DNA from: Planctomycetota bacterium
GTDB taxonomy: Bacteria; Planctomycetota; PLA2; JAEUHO01
Assembly (NCBI GenBank): GCA_029259775.1
Contig: JAJDEN010000058.1
Coordinates: forward strand, 270,600-334,599
Reading direction: 5' to 3'
Length of the DNA stretch: 64,000 nt
Part shown: one piece after another, positions 36,300 through 46,056 of the stretch
How the letters are laid out: each line of letters opens with the position of its first letter
Numbering within the stretch: the first letter of the stretch is position 1
The notes under the pieces: model-generated
Told to the model about the DNA's origin: nothing
Seen by the model: the letters and a program-made list of their open reading frames with translations, nothing else
Database searches by the model: none
Position numbers and translations under genes: made by a program

Positions 36300-36425
36300 C
36301 TACCGCGAGGCGAGACGTTTGTGCATGGCGCGGCCGCGCTTGGAGAGCGTGTAGCCCACCTTGTGGCTGATCGTCAGCCCGAGGCCCTGAGGAGCGCCAT
36401 CAGTTCGGCGAGGTCCTCGCAGCCT
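36300..36425 (-). pseudogene. Possible gene remnant with a frameshift
   Basis: On the minus strand, CEDLAELMALLR (to about 36387) and GLGLTISHKVGYTLSKRGRA (ending MHKRLASR, stop at 36300-36302) lie in adjacent frames and would join after a 1-base shift. The composition is protein-like, but no start, no ribosome binding site and no recognised family are present. It may be the decayed end of a gene between icd and hutI. Confidence 0.25.
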
Positions 36426-36436
36426 ACCCGCGCCGG

Positions 36437-37708
36437 TCAGAGGATGCGGCCCTCACGCACGACGACGCGGCCGCCGACGACCACGCCCCAGACGAGGTTC
36501 GTCCCCATCCGGTAGGGCAAGTGCTCATAGGAGGGCGCATCGAGCACCACGAGATGCGCGTGCCGGCCGGTCGCGATGCGGCCGTGCGTCTCTGCGAGGC
36601 CCGTGGCGACGGCGGCGTTGCGCGTGATCGCCGTCACGACCTCTTCCGGCGTCATGCCGAGGAGGCTGCACCCAAGCGAGGCCACCAGCTGGAGATTCTC
36701 GGTGGGGCTCGTGCCGGGGTTGTAGTCGGTCGCCAGGGCGACGGCGCAGCCCTCCTCGATGAGGGCGCGCGCGTTGGGAATGTGCTTGAGGCCGGTGAAG
36801 AGGCTGGCAGACGGCAGCAGCACCGGCACGACACCGGCCCCGGCCAGCGCGCGCATGCCCGCCCGGCGCGTGGCGTCGACATGCTCGACCGAGATCGCAC
36901 GCACGTCAGCCGCAAGGCGCGCGCCGCCACGATCACGGAACTGATCGGCGTGCACCTTCGGGCGCATGCCGTGACGGCGCCCGGCCAGCAGGATCGCGCG
37001 CGCCTCGGCAATCGAGAACGCGCCGCGCTCCACGAACACGTCGCAAAACTTGGCCAGCCTCTGCTTGGCGACGCGCGGGATCATGGTCTCGATGACCAGT
37101 CGCACGTACCCGGCGCGGTCGCGCTTGTACTCCTCGGGCACGACGTGCGCGCCGAGGAACGTGCGCACGACCGTCAGGGGATGCTTGGCTGCTCCTTGGC
37201 GGATGGCGCGGAGGCTCTTGAGCTCGCTCTCGACCGTGAGGCCGTAGCCCGACTTCGCTTCGACGGCGACCGTGCCGTGCAACAGCATGCGGTCCAGACG
37301 CTCGTGCACGTCACGGGCGAGCTCGTCCTGACTGCACGCCCGCAGGGCGCGCGCCGAGGCGTGGATGCCACCACCGGTGGCGAGGATCTCCTCGTAGTCC
37401 GCACCGCGGCAGCGCCTCGCGAACTCGTCTGCCCGATACTTCGCGAACACGGGGTGTGTGTGCGCGTCCACGAAGCCCGGGAGGATCGTTCGGCCCCGGC
37501 AGTGGATCCGCTCCAAACCGCGCCATCGGGCCGTGATGTGATTCGTCGTTCCGATGTCGGCGATCCTGCCGCGCCGCACGGCGATGGCGCCGTCTTCGAT
37601 GACACGCAGGTCGTTCATCTCCTTGGCGCCGCGCTTGGCATGCGCGCGTCCGCCGTCGACGGTGACGACCTGGGATGCGCCCAGCAGGAGAAGGTCGGCC
37701 GATTTCAT
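36437..37708 (-). CDS. hutI: Imidazolonepropionase
   Basis: 423 residues from the ATG at 37708. Metal-dependent amidohydrolase that opens 4-imidazolone-5-propionate to N-formimino-L-glutamate, third step of histidine degradation. TIM-barrel metal motif VDAHTHPVF, then EAKSGYGLTVESELK, RTFLGAHVVPEEY, KVHADQF and ALATDYNPGTSPTENLQ. The small beta-sandwich is formed by the N-terminal 70 and C-terminal 50 residues. It starts 8 bp after hutU, so the two are one operon; hutH is not in the window. Confidence 0.95.
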   Translation of the reverse strand: MKSADLLLLGASQVVTVDGGRAHAKRGAKEMNDLRVIEDGAIAVRRGRIADIGTTNHITARWRGLERIHCRGRTILPGFVDAHTHPVFAKYRADEFARRCRGADYEEILATGGGIHASARALRACSQDELARDVHERLDRMLLHGTVAVEAKSGYGLTVESELKSLRAIRQGAAKHPLTVVRTFLGAHVVPEEYKRDRAGYVRLVIETMIPRVAKQRLAKFCDVFVERGAFSIAEARAILLAGRRHGMRPKVHADQFRDRGGARLAADVRAISVEHVDATRRAGMRALAGAGVVPVLLPSASLFTGLKHIPNARALIEEGCAVALATDYNPGTSPTENLQLVASLGCSLLGMTPEEVVTAITRNAAVATGLAETHGRIATGRHAHLVVLDAPSYEHLPYRMGTNLVWGVVVGGRVVVREGRIL

Positions 37709-37716
37709 GCGCGGGC

Positions 37717-39423
<1,707 letters not shown>

Positions 39424-39513
39424 CTGGCTCATCCTCCGAATCGACCGGACATCGTACGCGCGCCCGGCTCCGCGCCGAGGCGGGGCGAGGAGTGTTGCGC
39501 GTCGTGTGCTTCA

Positions 39514-40479
39514 ATGCCTCCGATGACTCGCGCCCTCTCCTGCATCCTGGCCGCCCTCGTACTCGCGCTCGGCGCGGGTGCCACCGCCGGTGCGGAGGAG
39601 ATGTTCGATCCCCGCTTCCGCGGGGGCGCGCCCAGCGACGCCCTGGTCAAGGGGCCGCCGCAGCTCTCGCGAGGGCACCTCAATGCCTTCATCGATCTCT
39701 TCGAGTCGAGCTTCGACCTGGCGTTGCCCGCGCCCAGCGAACAGGGCCTGCGCGACGCGCTGGAGGCGGAGTACACGAAGGGCGACAAGGCGTGGCGCGA
39801 GGCGTTCCACGACCTCACCGACCCGATCGTCAATCTGCGCTGCTGTGCGCGCTGCTGCGACAACCGCGGCGTGCGAAACTGCCTGCGTACCTTCCGGCGC
39901 GCGGTGGACGAGCGCCTTCGCAAGTTCCCCAAGGCGGCCTCGAGCAAGTTGCTCTTGAAGGTGCTCGAGTACCGCCACGACGTGGTGTGGCTGGGAGAGC
40001 CCAAGGTCAAGCGCCTGGCTGCCGACGCCTACCTCGAGATGGTCGTCTTCGCGGCCTCCCTCGGACGCAACGAGAAGATCAAGCTCAGCCGCGGCCAACT
40101 GGGCGCGCTGCGCGACTACCTGGGCCGCGATCTTCGCCGCCTGAAGCAGGCCGAGCGGAAGTCCCTCGAGCAGGCCCATCGCACCTGGCTCCTGGCCAAG
40201 GCACGCTGGGACCGCGGCCGCGATGCACGCCGCTTCGACATGCGGCGTGAGGCCGTGCGCTTGCTGGCGAGGCTGGCGCCGACCGAGGGCGGGCTCACGG
40301 TGGATCCGGGCACCGACCTCAAGACGTACGCCCGCGCGGCGTCCAAGGTCGCGGCGGCCGACCGGCCGTTCGACGCGGTCACTGCCGTGGCGCGAAACCC
40401 CAAGGCGCTGATGGAAGCGCTGACCCGGGGCCTCGAGCTGAAGCGCAACGTGCCCGTATTCACGTTCATGTTCCGCTAG
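39514..40479 (+). CDS. Secreted helical protein of unknown function
   Basis: 321 residues from the ATG at 39514 (a second ATG at 39523 is equally possible; no ribosome binding site is seen). Signal peptide to about residue 28 (ALVLALGAGATAGAEE). The mature part is mostly alpha-helical and basic, with one cysteine cluster, NLRCCARCCDNRGVRNCLR (about 108-126), that could bind metal or form disulfides. The rest has no recognisable motif. The C-terminus VPVFTFMFR ends 31 bp before the glycosyltransferase unit. Unknown function; divergent from hutU. Confidence 0.7.
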   Translation: MPPMTRALSCILAALVLALGAGATAGAEEMFDPRFRGGAPSDALVKGPPQLSRGHLNAFIDLFESSFDLALPAPSEQGLRDALEAEYTKGDKAWREAFHDLTDPIVNLRCCARCCDNRGVRNCLRTFRRAVDERLRKFPKAASSKLLLKVLEYRHDVVWLGEPKVKRLAADAYLEMVVFAASLGRNEKIKLSRGQLGALRDYLGRDLRRLKQAERKSLEQAHRTWLLAKARWDRGRDARRFDMRREAVRLLARLAPTEGGLTVDPGTDLKTYARAASKVAAADRPFDAVTAVARNPKALMEALTRGLELKRNVPVFTFMFR

Positions 40480-40510
40480 CCTGGCTCGGCTGCCCTCCGG
40501 AGGCCCCCCC

Positions 40511-41599
40511 CTGCGCATCGGGATCGATCACCGCCCCGCCCTCGACGGCCGTGGTGGCATCGCGGTCTACGTGCGCGAGCTGGTCGGCGCTCTCGCAGCG
40601 GCTTATCCCGAGGACGCGCTCGAGCTCTATGCCCACCGCTTGCGGCGCCCCGAGGGTGCAGCGCCCCCGGCTGAGTTGCCCCCCAACGCAACCCTGCACC
40701 GGCGCCGGCTGCCGGCCCGGGCCCTGGCGCTCGCCGCGCAGGCAGGCCTCGGCGCGGACCGTGTCCTCGGCAGCGTCGACGTCATGCACTGGACCGACTA
40801 CGTCCCGCTCGAGACCTCGCGCGCGCCCGTCGTGGCGACCGTCCACGACGTGTGCTTTGCCTCGCTGCCGGACTGCTACACGGACGCGCAGCTCACGGGC
40901 CTGGCCGAGGTGACGCGCACCATCGCGGCGCAGGCGGCGCGCATCATCGTGCCGTGCACGCGCGTGCGCGGCGAGCTCTCACAGCAATTCGCCGTCGAAG
41001 CTGATCGCATCGACGTCGTGCCGCACGGCTGCCGGCCGCTCCCGGACGTGCCGCCCGCCGACGACCTTGGGCGCTACATTCTCTTTGTGGGCACGCTCCA
41101 GCCACGCAAGAACATCGAGCGTCTCGTCGAGGCGTTCGACGCCGTTCACGCGCAGAGGCCCGACGTGTCGCTGGTGGTCGCGGGCGGTCGTGGCTGGCTC
41201 GATGAGGGCATCGTCGCCGCGATGGCCCAGCGGGAGTACGTTGCGCACGCAGGCGATGTCGACGCCGACAGGCTGAGCGCGCTCTACCGGGGTGCCATCG
41301 CCGTCGCGTTCCCATCGCTCGGCGAGGGCTTCGGCCTGCCGGTTCTCGAGGCGATGCATTGTGGACGCGCCGTGCTCGTGGGTGCAGACACCGCCTGCAG
41401 CGACCTGGCCGGCGCCGCCGCGCTCGCCGTTGACCCCACGTCCGTCGAGGCGATCTCTGCAGGCTTGCTGTGCCTTGTCCAGGACGAGGATCTGCGTACG
41501 GAACTGCAGGCGCGTGGACCGGACGTGGCCGCGCCGTACACGTGGGAACGCTCGGCCGCGATGACGCGTGCCGTCTACGCGAAGGCGGTCTCGTCGTGA
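40511..41599 (+). CDS. GT-B glycosyltransferase (family 4-like), probable CTG start
   Basis: 362 residues if started at the CTG at 40511: CCGGAGG (40497-40503) lies seven bases upstream, and translation then begins MRIGIDHRPALDGRGGIAVY, the typical GT-B N-terminus. The nearest ATG/GTG start (GTG, 40571) would remove this conserved loop. The C-terminal domain has ILFVGTLQPRKNIERLVEAF, VAGGRGW, AFPSLGEGFGLPVLEAM and a nucleotide-sugar E..E motif (EGFGLPVLE). First of three overlapping glycosyltransferase genes (GTGA overlap with the next), likely building one surface polysaccharide. Confidence 0.85.
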   Translation: MRIGIDHRPALDGRGGIAVYVRELVGALAAAYPEDALELYAHRLRRPEGAAPPAELPPNATLHRRRLPARALALAAQAGLGADRVLGSVDVMHWTDYVPLETSRAPVVATVHDVCFASLPDCYTDAQLTGLAEVTRTIAAQAARIIVPCTRVRGELSQQFAVEADRIDVVPHGCRPLPDVPPADDLGRYILFVGTLQPRKNIERLVEAFDAVHAQRPDVSLVVAGGRGWLDEGIVAAMAQREYVAHAGDVDADRLSALYRGAIAVAFPSLGEGFGLPVLEAMHCGRAVLVGADTACSDLAGAAALAVDPTSVEAISAGLLCLVQDEDLRTELQARGPDVAAPYTWERSAAMTRAVYAKAVSS

Positions 41600-42606
41600 T
41601 CCTGGCCGACGGCTCGCCGCTCCAGTTCGGTCCGCGCAGCGTCGCGCGCATGCTCGAGAACCTGCGCCTTGGGTGGTCCTGCCTCGAGGGGGCATGTCCG
41701 CTCGAGGTCCACCCCGCCAGCCCGGGATCTTCCCCGCGCCGCATGCGCGCGGCGCTGCCGAAGCTCGCCGCAGAGCACGGTGCGCGCGGGTTCTTCTCGC
41801 CCTGGTCCGCCCATCCCGACCTCTCGGCGCTCGGCATCCCGATCGTGGCCGTCGTGCACGAACTGCCGTTCGTGCGGCTGGGGCCGATCGAGGGGCGCGT
41901 CCGAGCTTGGAAGCACCGTCGCTGGCTGCGGCGCAACGTCCGCGGGTGCGCCGCGATCGTCGTGCCCACGGAGGCGACGCGCGCCGACCTCCTCACGTTG
42001 CATCCTGATGCGGAGCCTCGGGTCCATGTCGTACCGCATGGATTCGAGCCGTCGTTCTGGAGCGGGGCGCGTGCTTTCGGCGAGAGCGGCCCGTATGCCG
42101 TGATGGTCGGCGTCGGCGCGAACGCGCGCATGGCGCGCAAGAAGGGCCTCGACGTCGCGTTGGCCGCCTGGCGGCAGGGGCTCGTGCCCAAGGACCTCCG
42201 GCTCGTTCTGGCGGGCGCACCCGCGCTTCCGCTCGTCGGCGGCGTGGAGGCTCGTCCGGATCTCGACGACGAGCGGTTACGCGTGCTCGTGGCCGGCGCA
42301 CGCATGCTCATCTACCCGTCTCGTAGCGAGGGCTTCGGCTTCCCCCCGCTGGAGGCGCTTGCGGCCGGCGTGCCGGTCGTCGCGAGCGATGTACCGGCCA
42401 TCGCCGAGATCACTGCGGAGGGGGCACTCCTCGTCCCGCCCGGCGATCCCGAGGCGCTTGGTGCCGCCGTGCATCGGCTGCACGAGGACGAAACCGCCCG
42501 CGCGGCCTGCTTGGCGGCCGGAGCCGTGCGCGTCGAAGCGTTCACGCCCCAGCGCGCGGCCGAGGGCATTCGTGACGTGTTTCGTTCCGTGGGCGTCGAC
42601 GCATGA
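41596..42606 (+). CDS. GT-B glycosyltransferase (family 4-like)
   Basis: 336 residues from the GTG at 41596, which overlaps the previous stop (GTGA). The N-terminal half has VHELPFVRLGPIEGRV and AIVVPTEATRADLL; the C-terminal half has a nucleotide-sugar site with YPSRSEGFGFPPLEALAAG (E..E) and VVASDVPAIAEI. It lacks a clear glycine-rich N-terminal loop, as in many family 4 members of such clusters. Coupled to the next gene by ATGA. Confidence 0.87.
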   Translation: MILADGSPLQFGPRSVARMLENLRLGWSCLEGACPLEVHPASPGSSPRRMRAALPKLAAEHGARGFFSPWSAHPDLSALGIPIVAVVHELPFVRLGPIEGRVRAWKHRRWLRRNVRGCAAIVVPTEATRADLLTLHPDAEPRVHVVPHGFEPSFWSGARAFGESGPYAVMVGVGANARMARKKGLDVALAAWRQGLVPKDLRLVLAGAPALPLVGGVEARPDLDDERLRVLVAGARMLIYPSRSEGFGFPPLEALAAGVPVVASDVPAIAEITAEGALLVPPGDPEALGAAVHRLHEDETARAACLAAGAVRVEAFTPQRAAEGIRDVFRSVGVDA

Positions 42607-43601
42607 CGCGCATGATCGTCATCGACTGCACGCCGTACGGCCCGGAGCCCTCGGGAGCGCGGCGCCGAGGTGAGGAGATCCTGCGTCGGTTGCCCGGGCT
42701 CCTGCCCGACGACGTCTTCGAGGTGCACTGGGCCGCGGACGGCGGCGGGCCGCCCGCCGACCTCGCGGCGGAGAACCTCGTGCACGCTACGGTCGCCGTG
42801 TCGTGCCGTGGCGGCGCGCGCCGTTGGTTCCGGCGCGGGCGGGATCTGGTCCGCCGCCGTCGGGACGCCGCCTTCACGCATCTCCTCACCGACCATGGCC
42901 CGGTCGTCGCGCCCGAGAAGGTGTGCAATCTCGTGACGCTGCATGACCTGCGCTTCCTGCACGGCTACGGCGGGCGCGCGCGTGCGCTCTACGGCCGCTT
43001 CGCCTACGGCCGGTCGCTGCGCCGTGCCGCCGGGGTCATCGCGGTCGCACCTTCCGTCGCTGCGGAGGCGATCGAACGCTACGGCCTCGACGCGCGGCGT
43101 GTGCATGTCGCCGCGAACGCGGTCGGGGCGGCGTTCCACGCCGAGGCCGCGGGGGAGCGTACCGGCGCTCTCGTCGTCGCGCGCGACGAACCGCGCAAGG
43201 CGCGTGGCGCGGCGGTTGCGGCGGCGCGCGAGACTGGGGTCGGGCTCACCATCGTCGATGGGGGCCTGGACGACGCGGGGCTGCGCGAGGCGTACGCGCG
43301 CGCGCGGTGGCTGCTCGCGCCGTCATTGCTCGAAGGCTACGGGATGCCCGTGGCCGAGGCGCTCGCGTGTGGCACGCCCGTGATCGCCACGGACATCGCG
43401 GCCCACCGCGACGTGGTTGCCTTGGGCGCGCGCGGTGTCGTGCTGGTGCCGACGCCGCGCAAGGTGGGGGGCGCGTGGTCCTGGCCCGAGGCCGTCCGCG
43501 CTCTCGGCGAGGCTCCGCCCACCGAACTCGCCGCACCGACCGCGACGTGGGACGAGGCGGCCGCGTGCATCGCCGCCGCGATTCGCGACGCCGCCAGCTA
43601 G
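42603..43601 (+). CDS. GT-B glycosyltransferase (family 4-like)
   Basis: 332 residues; the ATG overlaps the previous stop (ATGA at 42603-42606). N-terminus MTRMIVIDCTPYGPEPSGAR resembles family 4 starts; LVTLHDLRFLHGYGG and GVIAVAPSVAAEAIERYG follow, and LLEGYGMPVAEALACGTPVI is the C-terminal E..E region. The central nucleotide-sugar domain is shortened compared with its two neighbours. The stop TAG shares the palindrome CTAG (43598-43601) with the stop of the opposing FHA gene. Confidence 0.85.
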   Translation: MTRMIVIDCTPYGPEPSGARRRGEEILRRLPGLLPDDVFEVHWAADGGGPPADLAAENLVHATVAVSCRGGARRWFRRGRDLVRRRRDAAFTHLLTDHGPVVAPEKVCNLVTLHDLRFLHGYGGRARALYGRFAYGRSLRRAAGVIAVAPSVAAEAIERYGLDARRVHVAANAVGAAFHAEAAGERTGALVVARDEPRKARGAAVAAARETGVGLTIVDGGLDDAGLREAYARARWLLAPSLLEGYGMPVAEALACGTPVIATDIAAHRDVVALGARGVVLVPTPRKVGGAWSWPEAVRALGEAPPTELAAPTATWDEAAACIAAAIRDAAS

Positions 43602-44185
43602 CCGCCGATGACTTTCGATACGACGAAGAAGAGGCCGCCCGCCGCCGCGATGGCCAGGGCGTAGAAGGCCCAGCGGATGCCCGCGCCCATCTGCGAGAGA
43701 TCCCAGCCGGCCGCGCTCTTGGTGTTCTTCTTCTTGTTGTATTGCAGCAGACGCTGCTTCATCTGGATGGCGGCGTGGCCCTGGAGCTCCGTCGCGACGG
43801 GGCGCTCGTCGCGCTGCTTCTCACCGGGCAGGATCGCGGCGAAGTCCTCGCGACCCGAGTCCGCCGGCTTCACCTTCGGCTTGGGCTTCTCGTCGAGGTC
43901 GAGATCGAAGCGGAACACGATCTGGCAGATCTGGACGACGTCGCCGTCCTCCAGCTCACTTCGGCCGGTCTTCTCGTCGTTGACCATCGTGCCATTGGTC
44001 GAGCCGAGGTCGGCCACGGAGTACTTGCCCGGTCCGGTGCGCCAGATCTTGGCGTGGTCACGTGAGCAGCCGCGGTTGTTGGGCATGGGGATCGAATTGT
44101 GGCCCTCGCGCCCGAGCGTGACGCCCTCCCCGATCGGATAGACCTCTTCTTCAGCGGGACCTTTGGTGACCGTCAGCTTTGCCAT
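43598..44185 (-). CDS. FHA-domain protein with C-terminal membrane anchor
   Basis: 195 residues from the ATG at 44185. The FHA domain (about 1-95) has the phosphothreonine-binding residues: LGREGHNSI (Gly-Arg), CSRDHAKI (Ser-x-x-His) and DLGSTNGTMVN (Ser-Thr-Asn-Gly). A charged linker (KPKPKVKP onward) follows, and a helix at about 173-192 (WAFYALAIAAAGGLFFVV) anchors it in the membrane, FHA side in the cytoplasm. It would bind phosphothreonine proteins, plausibly targets of Hanks-type kinases such as that at 2770-5955. Confidence 0.88.
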   Translation of the reverse strand: MAKLTVTKGPAEEEVYPIGEGVTLGREGHNSIPMPNNRGCSRDHAKIWRTGPGKYSVADLGSTNGTMVNDEKTGRSELEDGDVVQICQIVFRFDLDLDEKPKPKVKPADSGREDFAAILPGEKQRDERPVATELQGHAAIQMKQRLLQYNKKKNTKSAAGWDLSQMGAGIRWAFYALAIAAAGGLFFVVSKVIGG

Positions 44186-44244
44186 CGGCCGGATCGTACG
44201 GGCGCCGGAGCGCGCAGGCAACCGGACCCGCGTACGATCCCCTC

Positions 44245-44607
44245 GTGCCGAGCGATGCCTACCAGCGCCATTTTCTCCAGCCGCACGGCCAGGGCAGCCT
44301 TCCGGATGCATCCCATTCGGCGACCGTGACCGATCCCGCCTGCGGCGATGAGCTCGCTCTCGACCTGCGTGTGGAGGGTGGCGCGGTCCAGGAGGTGAGG
44401 TTCCGCGTACGCGGCTGCTCGGGCGCGATCGCGGCTGCGAGCGCCCTGGCCACGCTCCTGCCGGGCCGCCCGGCCGAGGCCGAAGCGGTCACGCGCGAGG
44501 AGATCGACGCCGAGCTGGGCGGGGTGCCCGCGGCGAAGCGTCATGTGCTGCGGCTGGCCACGAGGGCCCTCGCCGCGGCGCTTCAGGGCAGCAGCTCACG
44601 GATGTAG
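44245..44607 (+). CDS. NifU/SufU-like iron-sulfur scaffold homologue lacking one Cys
   Basis: 120 residues from a GTG at 44245 without a clear ribosome binding site. The fold is that of NifU-N/IscU/SufU: VTDPACGDELALDLRVEGG with the first Cys-Gly-Asp, RVRGCSGAIAAASALATLL with the second Cys. The third ligand Cys, expected in the segment KRHVLRLATRALAAAL, is Val. With two of three cluster ligands it may be a degenerate scaffold or have another role. It overlaps the convergent DUF456 gene by 25 bp. Confidence 0.72.
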   Translation: MPSDAYQRHFLQPHGQGSLPDASHSATVTDPACGDELALDLRVEGGAVQEVRFRVRGCSGAIAAASALATLLPGRPAEAEAVTREEIDAELGGVPAAKRHVLRLATRALAAALQGSSSRM

Positions 44608-45071
44608 AGCACGGCGATCGCGATCGAGACGGCGAGCTTCAGGCCGATGCCCGCCAAGGTGCCGACGAAGACACCCCACGCCGCCTTGAGCGCGTCGCGC
44701 TCCCCTTTGCCGGCGAGGAACTCGCCGCCCAGCGCCCCGAGGAAGGCCCCGACGAGCAAGCCGAACGGTGGGATGAAGAAGATGCCGACGAACATGCCGA
44801 GCACCGATCCCCACAGCCCCGTCCTCGACGCGCCGTAGCGCTTGGCGCCCCAGACGGGCAGCAGGAGGTCCAAGGCGGTGACGAGGGCGGCGAGCACGCC
44901 CAGCACCAGGACGTGGGTACCCGTGAAGGTCCCGGCCTGCCAGTCGCGTGCAGCCCAGAGCAGGAGGAGCCCCAGGAAGCTGAGCGGCGGCCCCGGCAGG
45001 ACCGGCAGCACGCAGCCGATGACACCTGCGAGTAGGAAACCGGCGCCGAGGAGGATGAGAAGGAGGTCCAC
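44583..45071 (-). CDS. DUF456 family membrane protein
   Basis: 162 residues with four or five glycine-rich transmembrane helices. GAGFLLAGVIGCVLPVLPGP is the typical DUF456 opening, followed by WGSVLGMFVGIFFIPPFGLL and the Gly-rich FLGALGGEFLAG segment. Function unknown. It overlaps the 3' end of the NifU-like gene on the other strand. Confidence 0.85.
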   Translation of the reverse strand: MDLLLILLGAGFLLAGVIGCVLPVLPGPPLSFLGLLLLWAARDWQAGTFTGTHVLVLGVLAALVTALDLLLPVWGAKRYGASRTGLWGSVLGMFVGIFFIPPFGLLVGAFLGALGGEFLAGKGERDALKAAWGVFVGTLAGIGLKLAVSIAIAVLYIRELLP

Positions 45072-45158
45072 GGCGGCCCATGGTCCCTGGCGCCGGGGTC
45101 GGTATCCGCAATTCCCGTCGCGGGGCGTGCCTCCTTCTGCCGGATAGGGAGGGTCGGC

Positions 45159-45440
45159 ATGTTTCAGCTACGCCGCGGCTTGGCCGTGATCGGGATGACG
45201 TTGGGGCTGGGGGCGGGGCTCACGGGCTGCAGCAGTGGGTCCATTGCGCCGCGGGTGGGCGGGCCGGCAAGCGATCCTGCGTCGCGCCACGCAGGCCCGC
45301 CCTCGGGCTACGCGAGCTACGTGGGCCCTGCCGCGATCCCCGTTGTCACGGTGAACACGGTACGCGGAACGACGGGCTACGCGCGGGGCGCAGGCGGTGC
45401 CCGGGCCGTGCCCGCCCGACGTGCGAGCGGGGGCTGCTGA
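45159..45440 (+). CDS. Small lipoprotein
   Basis: 93 residues; GGGAGG at 45146-45151 before the ATG. Signal with lipobox LTGCSS (Cys about 24). The mature part is Gly/Pro/Ala/Ser-rich without motifs and ends in Gly-Gly-Cys directly before the TGA. Short, possibly lineage-specific envelope lipoprotein. The codon pattern (Gly/Ala-rich but GC3-rich) fits real coding. Confidence 0.6.
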   Translation: MFQLRRGLAVIGMTLGLGAGLTGCSSGSIAPRVGGPASDPASRHAGPPSGYASYVGPAAIPVVTVNTVRGTTGYARGAGGARAVPARRASGGC

Positions 45441-45458
45441 GGCAGTCGCTAGACCCGA

Positions 45459-45475
45459 GGCCCCCGTGGGGGGCC
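45459..45475. terminator. Hairpin between convergent lipoprotein and roadblock genes
   Basis: GGCCCCC (45459-45465) and GGGGGCC (45469-45475) form a 7-bp stem around GTG, centred in the 42-bp gap between convergent stops. No T-run. Confidence 0.4.
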
Positions 45476-45482
45476 GCGGCGA

Positions 45483-46016
45483 CTACTCGTCGCCGAAGAT
45501 GTCGTCGAGTGCACCGGCCGACTCGCCGAGGAACCCGGCTTCGTTCAGCAGACCACCCGTCGACGGGCCGACACCGCGGCTCGCTTCGTCCGCCTTGCGG
45601 CGGAAGATGTCGGTCAGTCGCTGCGCGGCTTCGGTCGCGTAGAGCCGGACCATGCCGACGGTCGTGTCGTCGTCGAAGAGGGCCGTCAACAGCGCGCGGT
45701 TCGCGACCAGGGAGAGCTGCAGGTTCTGCCCCTTGCCCTGGTGGAACATCGCGCTGAACTCGTCCTCACCGAACTGGTGGGCCAACTGCTTCGTCGCGGC
45801 AAACGAGCCGGCGACGAGCGCGCTGATGGTGTCGAGATCGACGTTCGAGGTATGCCCTCGCGACGTGATCATGTGCCCATCCTTGTCGACGAGCAGGGCG
45901 CATCGCGCCGCGCTCTTCTTCAGGAAGGCGTCGAGGATCGACGCGAGGGCTTCGATGTCACCTTCGTAGAAGATGAGAGCCTCATCACGTAGGTCCTTGT
46001 CACTGCGGCTGGTCAT
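45483..46016 (-). CDS. Roadblock/LC7 domain protein
   Basis: 177 residues from the ATG at 46016. The roadblock/LC7 fold (about 20-130) shows LLVDKDGHMITSRGHTSNVD, the conserved glycine-turn strand, DLDTISALVAGSFAATKQLA, and a later LVANRALLTALFDDDTTVG strand pair. The C-terminal 40 residues are an extra, acidic tail. Roadblock proteins regulate small Ras-like GTPases of the MglA type as GAP or scaffold. It is the last gene of the MglA operon (40 bp after mglA). Confidence 0.85.
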   Translation of the reverse strand: MTSRSDKDLRDEALIFYEGDIEALASILDAFLKKSAARCALLVDKDGHMITSRGHTSNVDLDTISALVAGSFAATKQLAHQFGEDEFSAMFHQGKGQNLQLSLVANRALLTALFDDDTTVGMVRLYATEAAQRLTDIFRRKADEASRGVGPSTGGLLNEAGFLGESAGALDDIFGDE

Positions 46017-46056
46017 CGCGTTCGTTCCCTTCTCGCTCGCAAGCCTGGTACGGCAC

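Noticed and set aside
45430..45482. TGC-TGA end of the small lipoprotein as a second Sec codon
   Set aside because: Read-through meets TAG after three codons and gives no domain; an ordinary stop.
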